Part shown: positions 1-7,408 of the stretch, piece after piece | Position numbering within the stretch: position 1 is the stretch's first letter | How the letters are laid out: every line of letters starts with the position of its first letter | Assembly (NCBI GenBank): GCA_002438075.1 | Contig: DJSQ01000234.1 | Location: forward strand, 1 to 27,928 | From: Clostridiales bacterium UBA6330 | GTDB taxonomy: Bacteria > Bacillota > Clostridia > Oscillospirales > CAG-272 | Direction of reading: 5' to 3' | DNA length: 27,928 bases | Program-made: the position numbers and the translations under genes | The notes under the pieces: model-generated | Seen by the model: only the letters and a program-made list of their open reading frames with translations | Databases searched by the model: none | What the model was told of the DNA's origin: nothing

Positions 1-50
1 AACTTTTGGGGTGCATATCAAACGCCGGGGGCTTCTTGCTTTGCCCTTGT

Positions 51-149
51 TCAGCCGTCCCATTCTCCGATGTCTTGGGATGCTGTTATAATATCGGAGT
101 GTTCCATGTCGATGATTACGAGCTTGGGTTCTTCATATCTTTCTTTCAT
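51..149 (-). CDS. 32-aa small peptide, unrecognised function
   Basis: A short reading frame of 32 codons plus TGA lies 20 nt downstream of the stop of the giant secreted protein on the same strand. A GGAGG ribosome binding site (158-162) sits 8 nt before the ATG, an ideal spacing. The peptide begins with a charged stretch (MKERYEEPKL), then a short hydrophobic patch (VII), then an acidic segment leading to DIITAS and ending in WDG. It has no cysteine, signal peptide or membrane helix. From memory, many clostridial genomes carry tiny proteins of the form Y-x-x-P-x-hydrophobic...DIITTS near surface-protein genes, but I know of no established function. It is probably co-transcribed with the TetR gene and the giant protein. 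It could be a peptide signal, a modified-peptide precursor or a small accessory protein; the sequence does not decide between these. Confidence 0.6.
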   Translation of the reverse strand: MKERYEEPKLVIIDMEHSDIITASQDIGEWDG

Positions 150-169
150 TTCGTTTTCCTCCGTTTGAG

Positions 170-3100
170 TTATGACAGCTTGGTGCTTGCGAAGTACGCT
201 TTTGCGCTGTCGGCATAGCGCAGGGTTGCCTCAAGGAGCGCTTTGAAGCTTGCATCGTCGGAGGCTGTCAGGCGGTTTTGGGCGTAGGTGTCAAGGCTGT
301 AGGTGACCGTTTCGCTGATTGCCTCGCCGTCCTTTACGAGCGTCAGCTCAAGCTGTGTGCGGAATTCCGATGCTTTCAAACCGTCAAAGTAGGCGGTATA
401 GCTGTTGACATCGTCTCTGAACACAAAGTCCTTGCCGCCGATGAATTTCTCCACCTCGTTTCCGTCGATGTCGGTATAGCGGATTCGCAACGATATGCCG
501 CTGAGATCACTGTCCTTGCCGAGGCTCGTTGCTATGAGTAGCGTAATCCGATTGCCGAAAAGGATATTCTTTTTCGTAATGGAGGCGGGGTAGGTGACAT
601 TCTCGCCGCTGTCGTTTTCTGCCGTTGTCGGAAGATTGAAGGCACCCGTTGCAAGGGCTTTCTGCTCGGCGGTCAGGTCGGCATTGACAAGCGCATCGGT
701 TTTGTAGCCAAAGTAGGTCTGCGCCGCCGCGCCGTAGTTGAGCAGGTCAACGAGGAGCGATTTGAATTCGGCATTGGTCGATTTTTCAAGCCGTTCCATC
801 GCGTATGCCTTGAGGCTGTAGGTGTCGACCGTTCCGCTGTAGAAAACGCCATCGCGGGTGAATTCAAGCCTTGCTGTCAACGTGTCTCCCATTTCCTTCG
901 CGGCAATGCCCGTGTAATCAAAGCGATAATACGCCTCGCCGTCCTTGCTGTATTCGGTGGGAAGAAGCACCTTTATCACATTCCCGTTTTCCTGCGTCAC
1001 AACAAGGCGGATGTCGGCGCACCCCTCAAGGGTGGATTTCAGAATGGCGTACAGCATTGAGAGGTCATTCTCAAAGGCGCAGTTGTGAATCACTCCGAAG
1101 TGTTCGGAATCGACAGCCTCCAAAGTCTCTGTCGTGAGCAGAGCATCACATACCGTACAGACCTTATGCCGCGAACCCGTTCTGCCGTAGATGGGGGCTT
1201 CATCGAGAATCCAGTCGGATTCCGTGTGATTCCGATGTCTACCATCACATACGGTACATACGCCGTTTTCCCATGTATGCCGTTCGGGTCCCGAAATGAT
1301 CGTGCCGCATTTGCACCGTTCGGTATGTGTAAGATCATCGTCCGGATAAATCCCTGTATACTCGTGATTATTGGGGTCAAGGTCACCGTATTCCTCGTCG
1401 CAGTTTTCACAGCGTGCCTTTTCCATACATGTTGCCGTGCCGCCGTAATGTTTGGTACATCCGTATTTGCAGACTTTACATACGTTTTCTTCATCAAAAT
1501 CGTGCGGCTCGGTTTTTACCATGTCGCAACAGTTCCAATGCGCTTCGTGAGTGGTTTCGGTTTTCACATAATACTTCGACCAAGGCTCTGCATGGTTGTT
1601 GGGGTCGACATCGCCGAAGTGTTTCTCGCAGACCGAACAGTAAGCCTTTTCCTTGCAGGTTGCGGGCAAACTGGTGCTGTGTCCGTTAGCGGGGATTACA
1701 GTTCCCTCGGTGATGACCCCACGGCAATTCCAGCAAACGGTGTCACCGGTGTAGCCCTCCTCGGTACAGGTCGGGTCCTTTTGGTCACGCAGATAGGTTC
1801 CGGACGGGTACAGATCGTGATTATTCGGGTTTATTTCATCGTATTCGATGTGGCAGGTGTGGCACCACGCCCGTTTATGGCAGTTTGCAGGGGAATTGAT
1901 GGGATGCTCGCAGATACAGCCGCAGACCGTGCAGATGCCTTCCTCCCACACATGATATTCCCACTTATATTCCTCTTGCCCGCAGCAGCTCCATTTGCTT
2001 TGGTGCCCTGCATTATCGCCCCACTCCTCAACGTTCCAAACCGGCGTTGCACCGTCGGGATGCGTACTCCAATCACGATCGCCGTATGCGTTGCCGCAGA
2101 CTTCGCAAATTGCGCCACTTCTACAGGTCGCCTTGCCGCCGGTGTGCGGGAGCAGTTCGCCGCGGGTTTCGCCGCATCTTGAACAGGTGGAAAGCGCCGT
2201 GCAGGTCGCTTCCGACCAATCGTGACCATTTTGTTGACATTCGGTAAGCACCTTGAGGTCGAAGTAAGGCCAACCGAGAGCAGATTTGTCACCGAAGGTC
2301 AGTGTACAGCGGAAGGTATATCCGTTCATAGTCAGAGGGACCTTATCAAGTCGCAGGGTTGCTTTTATGTGGTAGGTAACGCCGTCGGCGGTTTCGGTGA
2401 AGCTCTCTTCAGTGAAAAGCCCTTTCAGCGCCTCAACCTCGGAAAGGCGGACATAGCCTTTACCATCTTTCATGTCGACTTCCCAATAGACCTCGTCGGT
2501 CGCAATGATGGGATTGCCGCGCCTGATGTTTGCCACAAAGAGCGTGTTGTCTCCCTCACGGATTGTCACAACGCCGTTGTAGCCCCAATTAATGAAATTC
2601 GGGTCAAAGAGCAGGTTCGGCATCACTTCTTTCGAGATGACCTTGCTGAAAGCATTGCTGACCACACAGCGGTAGACATAATATTGATGATCGCGTGTCA
2701 GTGTAGCCCCTTTGAACACATAATCCTGTTCGGTGGCACCCGGAATATCTTCAAACGGAACATCCTCGCCGGCATAGGTCCTCTTGGAAACCTGCCACTG
2801 ATAGGAGGTTGCATACTCAGCCCTCACCTTGATGGTGTAACTGGTGCCTGTGGGGATTGGGATATCGATGCTCTCCGGCTGTTGGGTAATTTCAACCCAG
2901 CGGTCGGTGACCTCCACGGTAATCGGTTCGGAAACAGCGATATTGGTAAGCGTAGTTCCATCCTTCAGTTTGGCTTCACAGCGGATAACCCGACCGTCAA
3001 TAGCAGTTGTTACCTTGAAGCTATAAGCCTCCTTGCCATTCGCAGGGTCGTGGAGTTTATAGGTCTTCCCGCCGTCATCGCTGATGTACCATCTGATTTG

Positions 3101-5347
3101 CTCGATGGTGACCGTTTGCCCGTTCGGGGGCAGTGTTTCCTCGGTCAGACGGAGCGTAACCATTTGGTTTTCCGAGAACGGGTTTTCATTGACAATCTTC
3201 AGATTTGCCAGATGGAGCGTTGCGGTATAGACGCCGAGCTGTTCGTTCGTGGCGGTTTTGCGAAGCTCACAACGGAAGGTGCGGTTAATCCAAGATTCTC
3301 CCTCCGGAACGGTGTAGGTGAGTTGGCATTCGCTGTCGCAGTTCGGATTGCTGATCGTTGTCCAATTCAGCCCGTCATCACTGTAGGACCATATCAGCTT
3401 GTATTCCTTCATCTGTTCGGCGGTCGGCGCAGTGGCAAACGGACGAATTGTCACCGTCATGCCGCGCGTTGCCACATAAAGGATTCGCTCGTTTGTGGCA
3501 ATGCTTTGAAACAGGGTGAGCCAAAGCGGATTGCCGGGATTCCCTTTGAGCGTCAACGACGAGGAATAGCCGCTCGGAACCACGCTGAGGGACTCCAACT
3601 CCTCGGGTGACTGCATCCAAAGGAACACCTTTCGCCCGTCAATCGGGGTAGCCCCATACACGGAATACGTTCTCCCGTTTCTGACGGAAATCTGGGAGAT
3701 GCTACTGAATGAAGCATCGTCATTGCCGAGGACATACGCCTGTCTCCACACCTTGACGCCGTTCGCGTCGGTTGCCTGACCGTCATAATCCACGTTGACA
3801 TTGCCGCCCTCAACAACCATTTTGAGGGACTTCTGCACCTTTCCTGTCACGGTACCGGACCGAAAAATCACCGTACCGCCACCCGTTACATCAAGCCCGT
3901 TGATGATACCTTCCCCGAAGATTTTCAGGGTCGCGCCGCTCTTGACCTCAATCGGCTTTGTAAAGTTGTAGGTTTCGCCGCTCCGAAGCCACAGCGTCAG
4001 TTCTCCCGCCTCCACGGTAATTGCGGGGATTTCGCCGCTCTCGACATATGGAATCATATACTGCGTACCGGAAACGGAATAGACTTGATAATCGGTGCCT
4101 GACACAATCGCATCATTCAGATTGAACAGGAAGAAGTAGCTGTTACCTCCCAGTGTGGGATGCCTGTAATACGACCAATGGTGCATGCTACTGCCCTCAT
4201 ACAGGAAGATGCCCTCGCGCTCATATGCGGTAAATTCCAAGTACCTGTCGTAGCCGTCTTTTGTCAAAACGGTAGAGAGACCGCTCGTGTTGTTGAGCAG
4301 GTTGAAACTCTCCGGATAAAGCCGCTGTTCGCCGTTGGGATTCTTCATCTCCACGCCGACGCGTAGGATACCATTACCCTTGAAGTTGATTGTACCCGTC
4401 GAGCCGTTATACTGACCGATGGTAATGGACCTGCGGTAATCCTTCTGTCCCGATGCCGTCTTGACCTGCGCATCCACAACACCGCCACCGGAGATATTCA
4501 GCGTCCCGACCCGAATCGCAAAGCACTCAGGAAAACCGTCGGACTGCTTGCCACCCATGTAGCAAGTAGCGGTCAGCTTTCCACCGTAGACATTGATGGT
4601 ACCTTCTTGACAGGATATTGCGGAAATATAGCCTTTCGTTGAGTCGCTGCGGCGTTCAACCTCGGCGCGAAGCTCGGACGTGTCATAAAGACTGATGCTG
4701 CGGCTCGCGGTGATAGCGGATTGATAGTCATCCCCGCCCGAATAACCGCAGGTTACGCTGACCTGACTGCCGCCTTTGACAATGAGGTCTTTGGATTTGA
4801 TGCCGTTGACATGGGCATACATGGAAACGCCCCCATGACATTCATCCACGGTGATCTTTTTTGCGGTATAAATGCAGAGCTGATTTGTGTAGATATACAG
4901 CCTTGCGGAACCGGTAATGGTCACATTGCCGTTTTTATTGTAAATCCCGAAATAGGAATTATATGTACCGTCACCTGCGGACACCGCATTTTTGCCCGCC
5001 AGCGCACCATAGCCGATGGTACTTTCCTTACCCTCCGTGCGGATGGTCAGATTCATGCTCTTGCTGTCTTCAACGTAGATGAAAGAATACAGCCATGTAG
5101 TACCGTCATTAATCTTTTGATGACAATATCCGCCGGAGGTAATCTCAAAGCCGTTCAGGACCAGCGTGTTGGTCTCAGGCTCGAAGTGCCAGCCCGAACC
5201 CGAAAGGTTTTTGCTTGTGACCGGTGTTCCACCGATATACAAGCCATATTCTTGATACACTTCGCTTGCATTCGCGGCGAACAGCATCACCGCCGCCATC
5301 AAAACAATGAGGATGGACCCCAAAACGAAAATTAACCGTTTTTTCAT
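170..5347 (-). CDS. Giant secreted modular protein (beta-helix, Ig-like, Cys-knuckle repeats)
   Basis: This 1,725-aa protein has a clear signal peptide (basic MKKR, hydrophobic core to about residue 23, likely cleavage after ANA at 27). Residues about 30-345 and 440-560 are rich in short V-x-I-x-G-G strands with regularly placed turns, suggesting a right-handed beta-helix or carbohydrate-binding fold. About 616-1035 looks like four Ig-like modules (motifs such as W-x-Y-S-D-D-G and YRCVVSN). Residues 1036-1410 are packed with C-x-x-C pairs and contain four diverged repeats of roughly 76-81 residues, three carrying a DPNNH or NPNNH motif. The last 310 residues contain a duplicated module with YS-x-x-x-YA and a Y-x-x-x-A-x-x-YF signature. 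No LPxTG anchor is visible, so it may be released or held by an unknown mode. The start overlaps the TetR stop as ATGA, with GGAGG just upstream. No enzymatic motif was seen; adhesion or glycan binding is a guess. Confidence 0.85.
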   Translation of the reverse strand: MKKRLIFVLGSILIVLMAAVMLFAANASEVYQEYGLYIGGTPVTSKNLSGSGWHFEPETNTLVLNGFEITSGGYCHQKINDGTTWLYSFIYVEDSKSMNLTIRTEGKESTIGYGALAGKNAVSAGDGTYNSYFGIYNKNGNVTITGSARLYIYTNQLCIYTAKKITVDECHGGVSMYAHVNGIKSKDLIVKGGSQVSVTCGYSGGDDYQSAITASRSISLYDTSELRAEVERRSDSTKGYISAISCQEGTINVYGGKLTATCYMGGKQSDGFPECFAIRVGTLNISGGGVVDAQVKTASGQKDYRRSITIGQYNGSTGTINFKGNGILRVGVEMKNPNGEQRLYPESFNLLNNTSGLSTVLTKDGYDRYLEFTAYEREGIFLYEGSSMHHWSYYRHPTLGGNSYFFLFNLNDAIVSGTDYQVYSVSGTQYMIPYVESGEIPAITVEAGELTLWLRSGETYNFTKPIEVKSGATLKIFGEGIINGLDVTGGGTVIFRSGTVTGKVQKSLKMVVEGGNVNVDYDGQATDANGVKVWRQAYVLGNDDASFSSISQISVRNGRTYSVYGATPIDGRKVFLWMQSPEELESLSVVPSGYSSSLTLKGNPGNPLWLTLFQSIATNERILYVATRGMTVTIRPFATAPTAEQMKEYKLIWSYSDDGLNWTTISNPNCDSECQLTYTVPEGESWINRTFRCELRKTATNEQLGVYTATLHLANLKIVNENPFSENQMVTLRLTEETLPPNGQTVTIEQIRWYISDDGGKTYKLHDPANGKEAYSFKVTTAIDGRVIRCEAKLKDGTTLTNIAVSEPITVEVTDRWVEITQQPESIDIPIPTGTSYTIKVRAEYATSYQWQVSKRTYAGEDVPFEDIPGATEQDYVFKGATLTRDHQYYVYRCVVSNAFSKVISKEVMPNLLFDPNFINWGYNGVVTIREGDNTLFVANIRRGNPIIATDEVYWEVDMKDGKGYVRLSEVEALKGLFTEESFTETADGVTYHIKATLRLDKVPLTMNGYTFRCTLTFGDKSALGWPYFDLKVLTECQQNGHDWSEATCTALSTCSRCGETRGELLPHTGGKATCRSGAICEVCGNAYGDRDWSTHPDGATPVWNVEEWGDNAGHQSKWSCCGQEEYKWEYHVWEEGICTVCGCICEHPINSPANCHKRAWCHTCHIEYDEINPNNHDLYPSGTYLRDQKDPTCTEEGYTGDTVCWNCRGVITEGTVIPANGHSTSLPATCKEKAYCSVCEKHFGDVDPNNHAEPWSKYYVKTETTHEAHWNCCDMVKTEPHDFDEENVCKVCKYGCTKHYGGTATCMEKARCENCDEEYGDLDPNNHEYTGIYPDDDLTHTERCKCGTIISGPERHTWENGVCTVCDGRHRNHTESDWILDEAPIYGRTGSRHKVCTVCDALLTTETLEAVDSEHFGVIHNCAFENDLSMLYAILKSTLEGCADIRLVVTQENGNVIKVLLPTEYSKDGEAYYRFDYTGIAAKEMGDTLTARLEFTRDGVFYSGTVDTYSLKAYAMERLEKSTNAEFKSLLVDLLNYGAAAQTYFGYKTDALVNADLTAEQKALATGAFNLPTTAENDSGENVTYPASITKKNILFGNRITLLIATSLGKDSDLSGISLRIRYTDIDGNEVEKFIGGKDFVFRDDVNSYTAYFDGLKASEFRTQLELTLVKDGEAISETVTYSLDTYAQNRLTASDDASFKALLEATLRYADSAKAYFASTKLS

Positions 5348-5937
5348 TTCATTACCTCCGATTCGGTTTTGTATTTTTGTGCGAACATAACGATGCTTTG
5401 CTTTAGGATTTCCAATTGACTTCTGAGATAGTATTCATCCTCGAACATCGCGTAGTGAACGCTGGCGCGGATGAGAATGAAAATCAGCGGGGTCAATACC
5501 TCGCAGGGAATCCCGAGCTTCGGCTCCAACTGCCTTGCATACTCGGTGTAGCGTTCGTTGACCCCCTCGAAAAATTTCTTTCCGTATTCAATATATTTCG
5601 GATGGGTGTAGATTTGATACATCAAACGGTACTTTTTTCCGTGCTGTTGTGCCGTCCAGTAGGGAATCTCGTCGATGAAACGAATGATGTCCTCCATATT
5701 GGTTGGGGCTCTTTTCATAAAATCGTCCTCGACCTTTGCCATGCAGTAGGCGGTCGACTCGATAATGAGATCGTCAAGGCTTTTGAAGTAGCAGTAAAGG
5801 TTGCCCGTCGTGCAGTTGCAGGCAGCTGCGAGCGCCTTGATACCCGTCCCGTTCAGCCCGTTTTCGGCGTAGCATTCAAAGCACCTTGTCATAATTTCTT
5901 CCTTCTTGGTGTTGTGCTGTTGCTCGGTTACCTTCAT
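5344..5937 (-). CDS. TetR/AcrR-family transcriptional regulator
   Basis: The 197-aa product has the size and layout of TetR regulators. An N-terminal helix-turn-helix lies at about residues 12-57, with the family pattern G-x-x-x-T-G-I-K-A-L-A-A-A-x-N-C-T-T-G-N-L-Y-x-Y-F and then K-S-L-D-D-L. The rest is an alpha-helical ligand-binding and dimerisation region with several aromatic residues but no recognisable ligand signature. The ATG is preceded by GGAGG (5942-5946) at 4 nt, and a good promoter lies further upstream. Its stop overlaps the start of the giant secreted protein by four bases, so the two are translationally linked. The family is usually repressive and often autoregulated, which would make this operon inducible by an unknown small molecule. 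I found no convincing palindromic operator in the leader. Confidence 0.88.
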   Translation of the reverse strand: MKVTEQQHNTKKEEIMTRCFECYAENGLNGTGIKALAAACNCTTGNLYCYFKSLDDLIIESTAYCMAKVEDDFMKRAPTNMEDIIRFIDEIPYWTAQQHGKKYRLMYQIYTHPKYIEYGKKFFEGVNERYTEYARQLEPKLGIPCEVLTPLIFILIRASVHYAMFEDEYYLRSQLEILKQSIVMFAQKYKTESEVMK

Positions 5938-5978
5938 GTATCCTCCATTGATTTAATAGTGATTGTTTATTTATTATT

Positions 5979-6007
5979 AGTATACCATATCGGACGAGAA
6001 AAAGCAA
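5979..6007 (-). promoter_or_regulatory. Promoter of the TetR-giant protein-peptide operon
   Basis: On the minus strand, TTGCTT (-35, 6007-6002) and TATACT (-10, 5984-5979) are separated by exactly 17 nt. The -10 is preceded by TGG, an extended -10. Transcription would start near 5972, giving a leader of about 35 nt that includes the ribosome binding site. The leader is very AT-rich. It is the only good promoter upstream of the three-gene set. Confidence 0.65.
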
Positions 6008-6091
6008 CAGGAAAATTTATTTTTTTGAGAAAATTCAAATTATTTACAAAAGATGACTTTTCCAACCGCCGATATTTCTTGAAAGCAAGAT

Positions 6092-6124
6092 AAAAAAGGG
6101 TCAGGACTGCTACTATCCTGACCC
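6092..6124 (-). terminator. Second (distal) terminator after tRNA-Ser
   Basis: Read on the minus strand, a perfect 9-bp stem (GGGTCAGGA with TCCTGACCC) around a 9-nt loop is followed by six U. It comes directly after the tRNA terminator. The plus strand has no U tract here, so it acts on minus-strand transcription only. Confidence 0.75.
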
Positions 6125-6125
6125 C

Positions 6126-6168
6126 AAAAAAAGAAGCCGAGCCATACGCAAGGTATGACTCGACTTCT
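6126..6168 (-). terminator. Rho-independent terminator of tRNA-Ser
   Basis: On the minus strand a 15-bp stem with two G-U wobbles (arms 6167-6153 and 6147-6133, 5-nt loop) is followed by seven U. It starts two bases past the encoded CCA end of the tRNA. Confidence 0.85.
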
Positions 6169-6169
6169 T

Positions 6170-6258
6170 TGGCGGAGAGGAAGGGATTCGAACCCTTGTG
6201 AGATTGCTCTCAAACGGTTTTCAAGACCGCCTCGTTATGACCGCTTCGATACCTCTCC
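6170..6258 (-). tRNA. tRNA-Ser (anticodon UGA)
   Basis: The minus strand folds into a class II tRNA. The acceptor stem pairs GGAGAGG with CCTCTCC. The anticodon loop reads CTTGAAA, giving anticodon UGA, which decodes UCA and related serine codons. There is a long variable arm (a stem built from GAG and CTC flanks) and a T loop containing GGTTCGAATCC. The 3' CCA is encoded (6172-6170). The long variable arm and UGA anticodon together identify serine. It is a single tRNA gene with its own promoter and two tandem terminators. No integrase or duplicated tRNA end lies beside it. Confidence 0.96.
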
Positions 6259-6274
6259 GTATTCAAGCTCTACC

Positions 6275-6303
6275 ATTGTACCATAAAAAAATTTTTTTGT
6301 CAA
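6275..6303 (-). promoter_or_regulatory. Strong promoter of tRNA-Ser
   Basis: On the minus strand a perfect TTGACA (6303-6298) and TACAAT (6280-6275) are 17 nt apart. The spacer holds six A then seven T, and the -10 is preceded by TGG. Initiation near 6268 would leave about ten bases of 5' leader before the mature tRNA end. It is the closest match to consensus in the window, as expected for a stable-RNA gene. Confidence 0.85.
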
Positions 6304-6368
6304 CCCCTTTTTGCATTTTCCTGTCCCTTCCTCTTTATTTTTTATCTCCGATTTTCCCGTTTTTGTGG

Positions 6369-6385
6369 TTTACAAAGGATTTACA
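6369..6385 (+). promoter_or_regulatory. PhoP-box-like direct repeat upstream of pstS
   Basis: Two identical TTTACA hexamers start at 6369 and 6380, an 11-bp period with 5 bp between them. In Bacillus, PhoP~P binds TT(A/T/C)ACA-type repeats with this spacing upstream of pst and other phosphate-starvation genes. The site lies about 55-70 bp upstream of the predicted pstS start point. Only two clear repeats are visible, whereas Bacillus promoters often have four, so the call rests on the repeat match and context. Confidence 0.5.
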
Positions 6386-6425
6386 CGCGTAAAACCTTAG
6401 CGTGGTAGTTGGGGGCTTGAAAATC

Positions 6426-6434
6426 TGCTATAAT
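6426..6434 (+). promoter_or_regulatory. pstS promoter (extended -10, weak -35)
   Basis: TGCTATAAT at 6426-6434 is a perfect extended -10. At the 17-nt position the -35 (6406-6411) matches only two of six consensus bases. A good -10 with a poor -35 is typical of activator-dependent promoters and fits the PhoP-box-like repeat upstream. Transcription would begin near 6441. Confidence 0.6.
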
Positions 6435-6465
6435 GTGCTTGCAAAACAAAAAAGGAGTGATGAAA

Positions 6466-7401
6466 ATGAAAAAAGGGTTTGCAAAGGTACTGTCGGTTCT
6501 GCTGTCGGGGTTGGTTCTGCTTTCCGCTGTGTCCTGTGGGAAGAAGGAGAAGAACATCACGGTTGTAATCCGCGAGCAGGGAAGCGGCACGCGGGAGGCG
6601 TTTGACACGGTCGTTACGGACGGGACGCATTTCCTTGAAGAAAAGGTGGACGGCAAGAAGGTTTACCGCTCCACGCAAAATGCGGTGACGCAGACCAAAA
6701 CGGGTCTGGTGCTCTCCTCGGTTGCGTCCGACAAAAACGCCATCGGGTACATCTCCCTCGGGTCGGTGGACGATACCGTCAACACGGTGCGGGTCGGCGG
6801 TGTTGCAGCGAGCGAGGAGACAGTCCTGAACGGGACCTACGCCATTCAGCGTCCCTTTGTGGTCATGACCAAGAAGGGCGTGACGATGACTGCCCGCGCA
6901 TCGGATTTCATGGCGTATCTGCACAGCGGCGCGGCGGAGGCGCACGCCAAGGAAGCGGGGTGCATCTGGCTTGCCGATCCGGTCAAGCGCGCCAATGCGG
7001 GGGCTGATCCGATTGCGGTGACCGATTACGTCAAGCAGGCTACGCTTCCTGCGGGTGACAAGCTTGTGATTCGCGGGTCGACCTCGATGGAAAAGGTCAT
7101 CAATGCGGCGGCAAAGGGCTATGCGGCACTTTACGGCGCGAATGCGGAGGACCTGTTCGACATTGAACTGGAGGGCTCCTCGGTTGGGCGCAAGGCAGTG
7201 GAGAATGACACGACGGGAAATGTCATCGGGCTTTCCTCGGCATCGGTGGTGCAGGATGACATCAACAGCTTCAATCTGTGTCTGGATGCGGTTGCGGTGA
7301 TTGTCAACAAGGACAACACCGAGGTTACCGACCTGACGTTGGAGCAGCTGTACGCAATCTTCTCGGGCAGTGTTACGAAATTCAGCGAGCTGAACAAATA
7401 A
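6466..7401 (+). CDS. pstS: Phosphate ABC transporter substrate-binding lipoprotein PstS (halves in swapped order)
   Basis: This 311-aa lipoprotein captures phosphate outside the membrane for the permease encoded next. A lipoprotein signal peptide ends at Cys24 (LSAVSC). The ATG at 6466 is chosen because GGAG (6454-6457) is 8 nt away; an in-frame ATG at 6460 is too close. Motif order is unusual. The REQGSGTR phosphate-loop motif, which lies mid-protein in ordinary PstS, is here at residues 36-43, followed by the normally C-terminal NAIGYISLG and RPF segments. The segments that normally open PstS (GSTSMEKV about 204-211, GSS about 237) come second, and the protein ends in FSGSVTKFSELNK, which normally sits just before the RE-x-GSGTR loop. 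The protein therefore reads as a circular permutation cut at that loop. It is seven bases upstream of the permease gene. Confidence 0.9.
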   Translation: MKKGFAKVLSVLLSGLVLLSAVSCGKKEKNITVVIREQGSGTREAFDTVVTDGTHFLEEKVDGKKVYRSTQNAVTQTKTGLVLSSVASDKNAIGYISLGSVDDTVNTVRVGGVAASEETVLNGTYAIQRPFVVMTKKGVTMTARASDFMAYLHSGAAEAHAKEAGCIWLADPVKRANAGADPIAVTDYVKQATLPAGDKLVIRGSTSMEKVINAAAKGYAALYGANAEDLFDIELEGSSVGRKAVENDTTGNVIGLSSASVVQDDINSFNLCLDAVAVIVNKDNTEVTDLTLEQLYAIFSGSVTKFSELNK

Positions 7402-7408
7402 AAAGGCA

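Noticed and set aside
610..660. LPTTA in the C-terminal part of the giant protein as a sortase signal
   Set aside because: It lies about 140 residues from the C terminus, without the following hydrophobic helix and basic tail.
1600..2220. A CRISPR-like or tandem DNA repeat, suggested by the periodicity in this part of the giant gene
   Set aside because: The periodicity is at protein level with diverged codons; there are no identical repeats with unique spacers.
1085..3610. Plus-strand frames of 365 and 462 codons opposite the giant secreted protein
   Set aside because: They share the interval with a signal-peptide-bearing gene that has a ribosome binding site and coherent domains. The antisense products show no family features.
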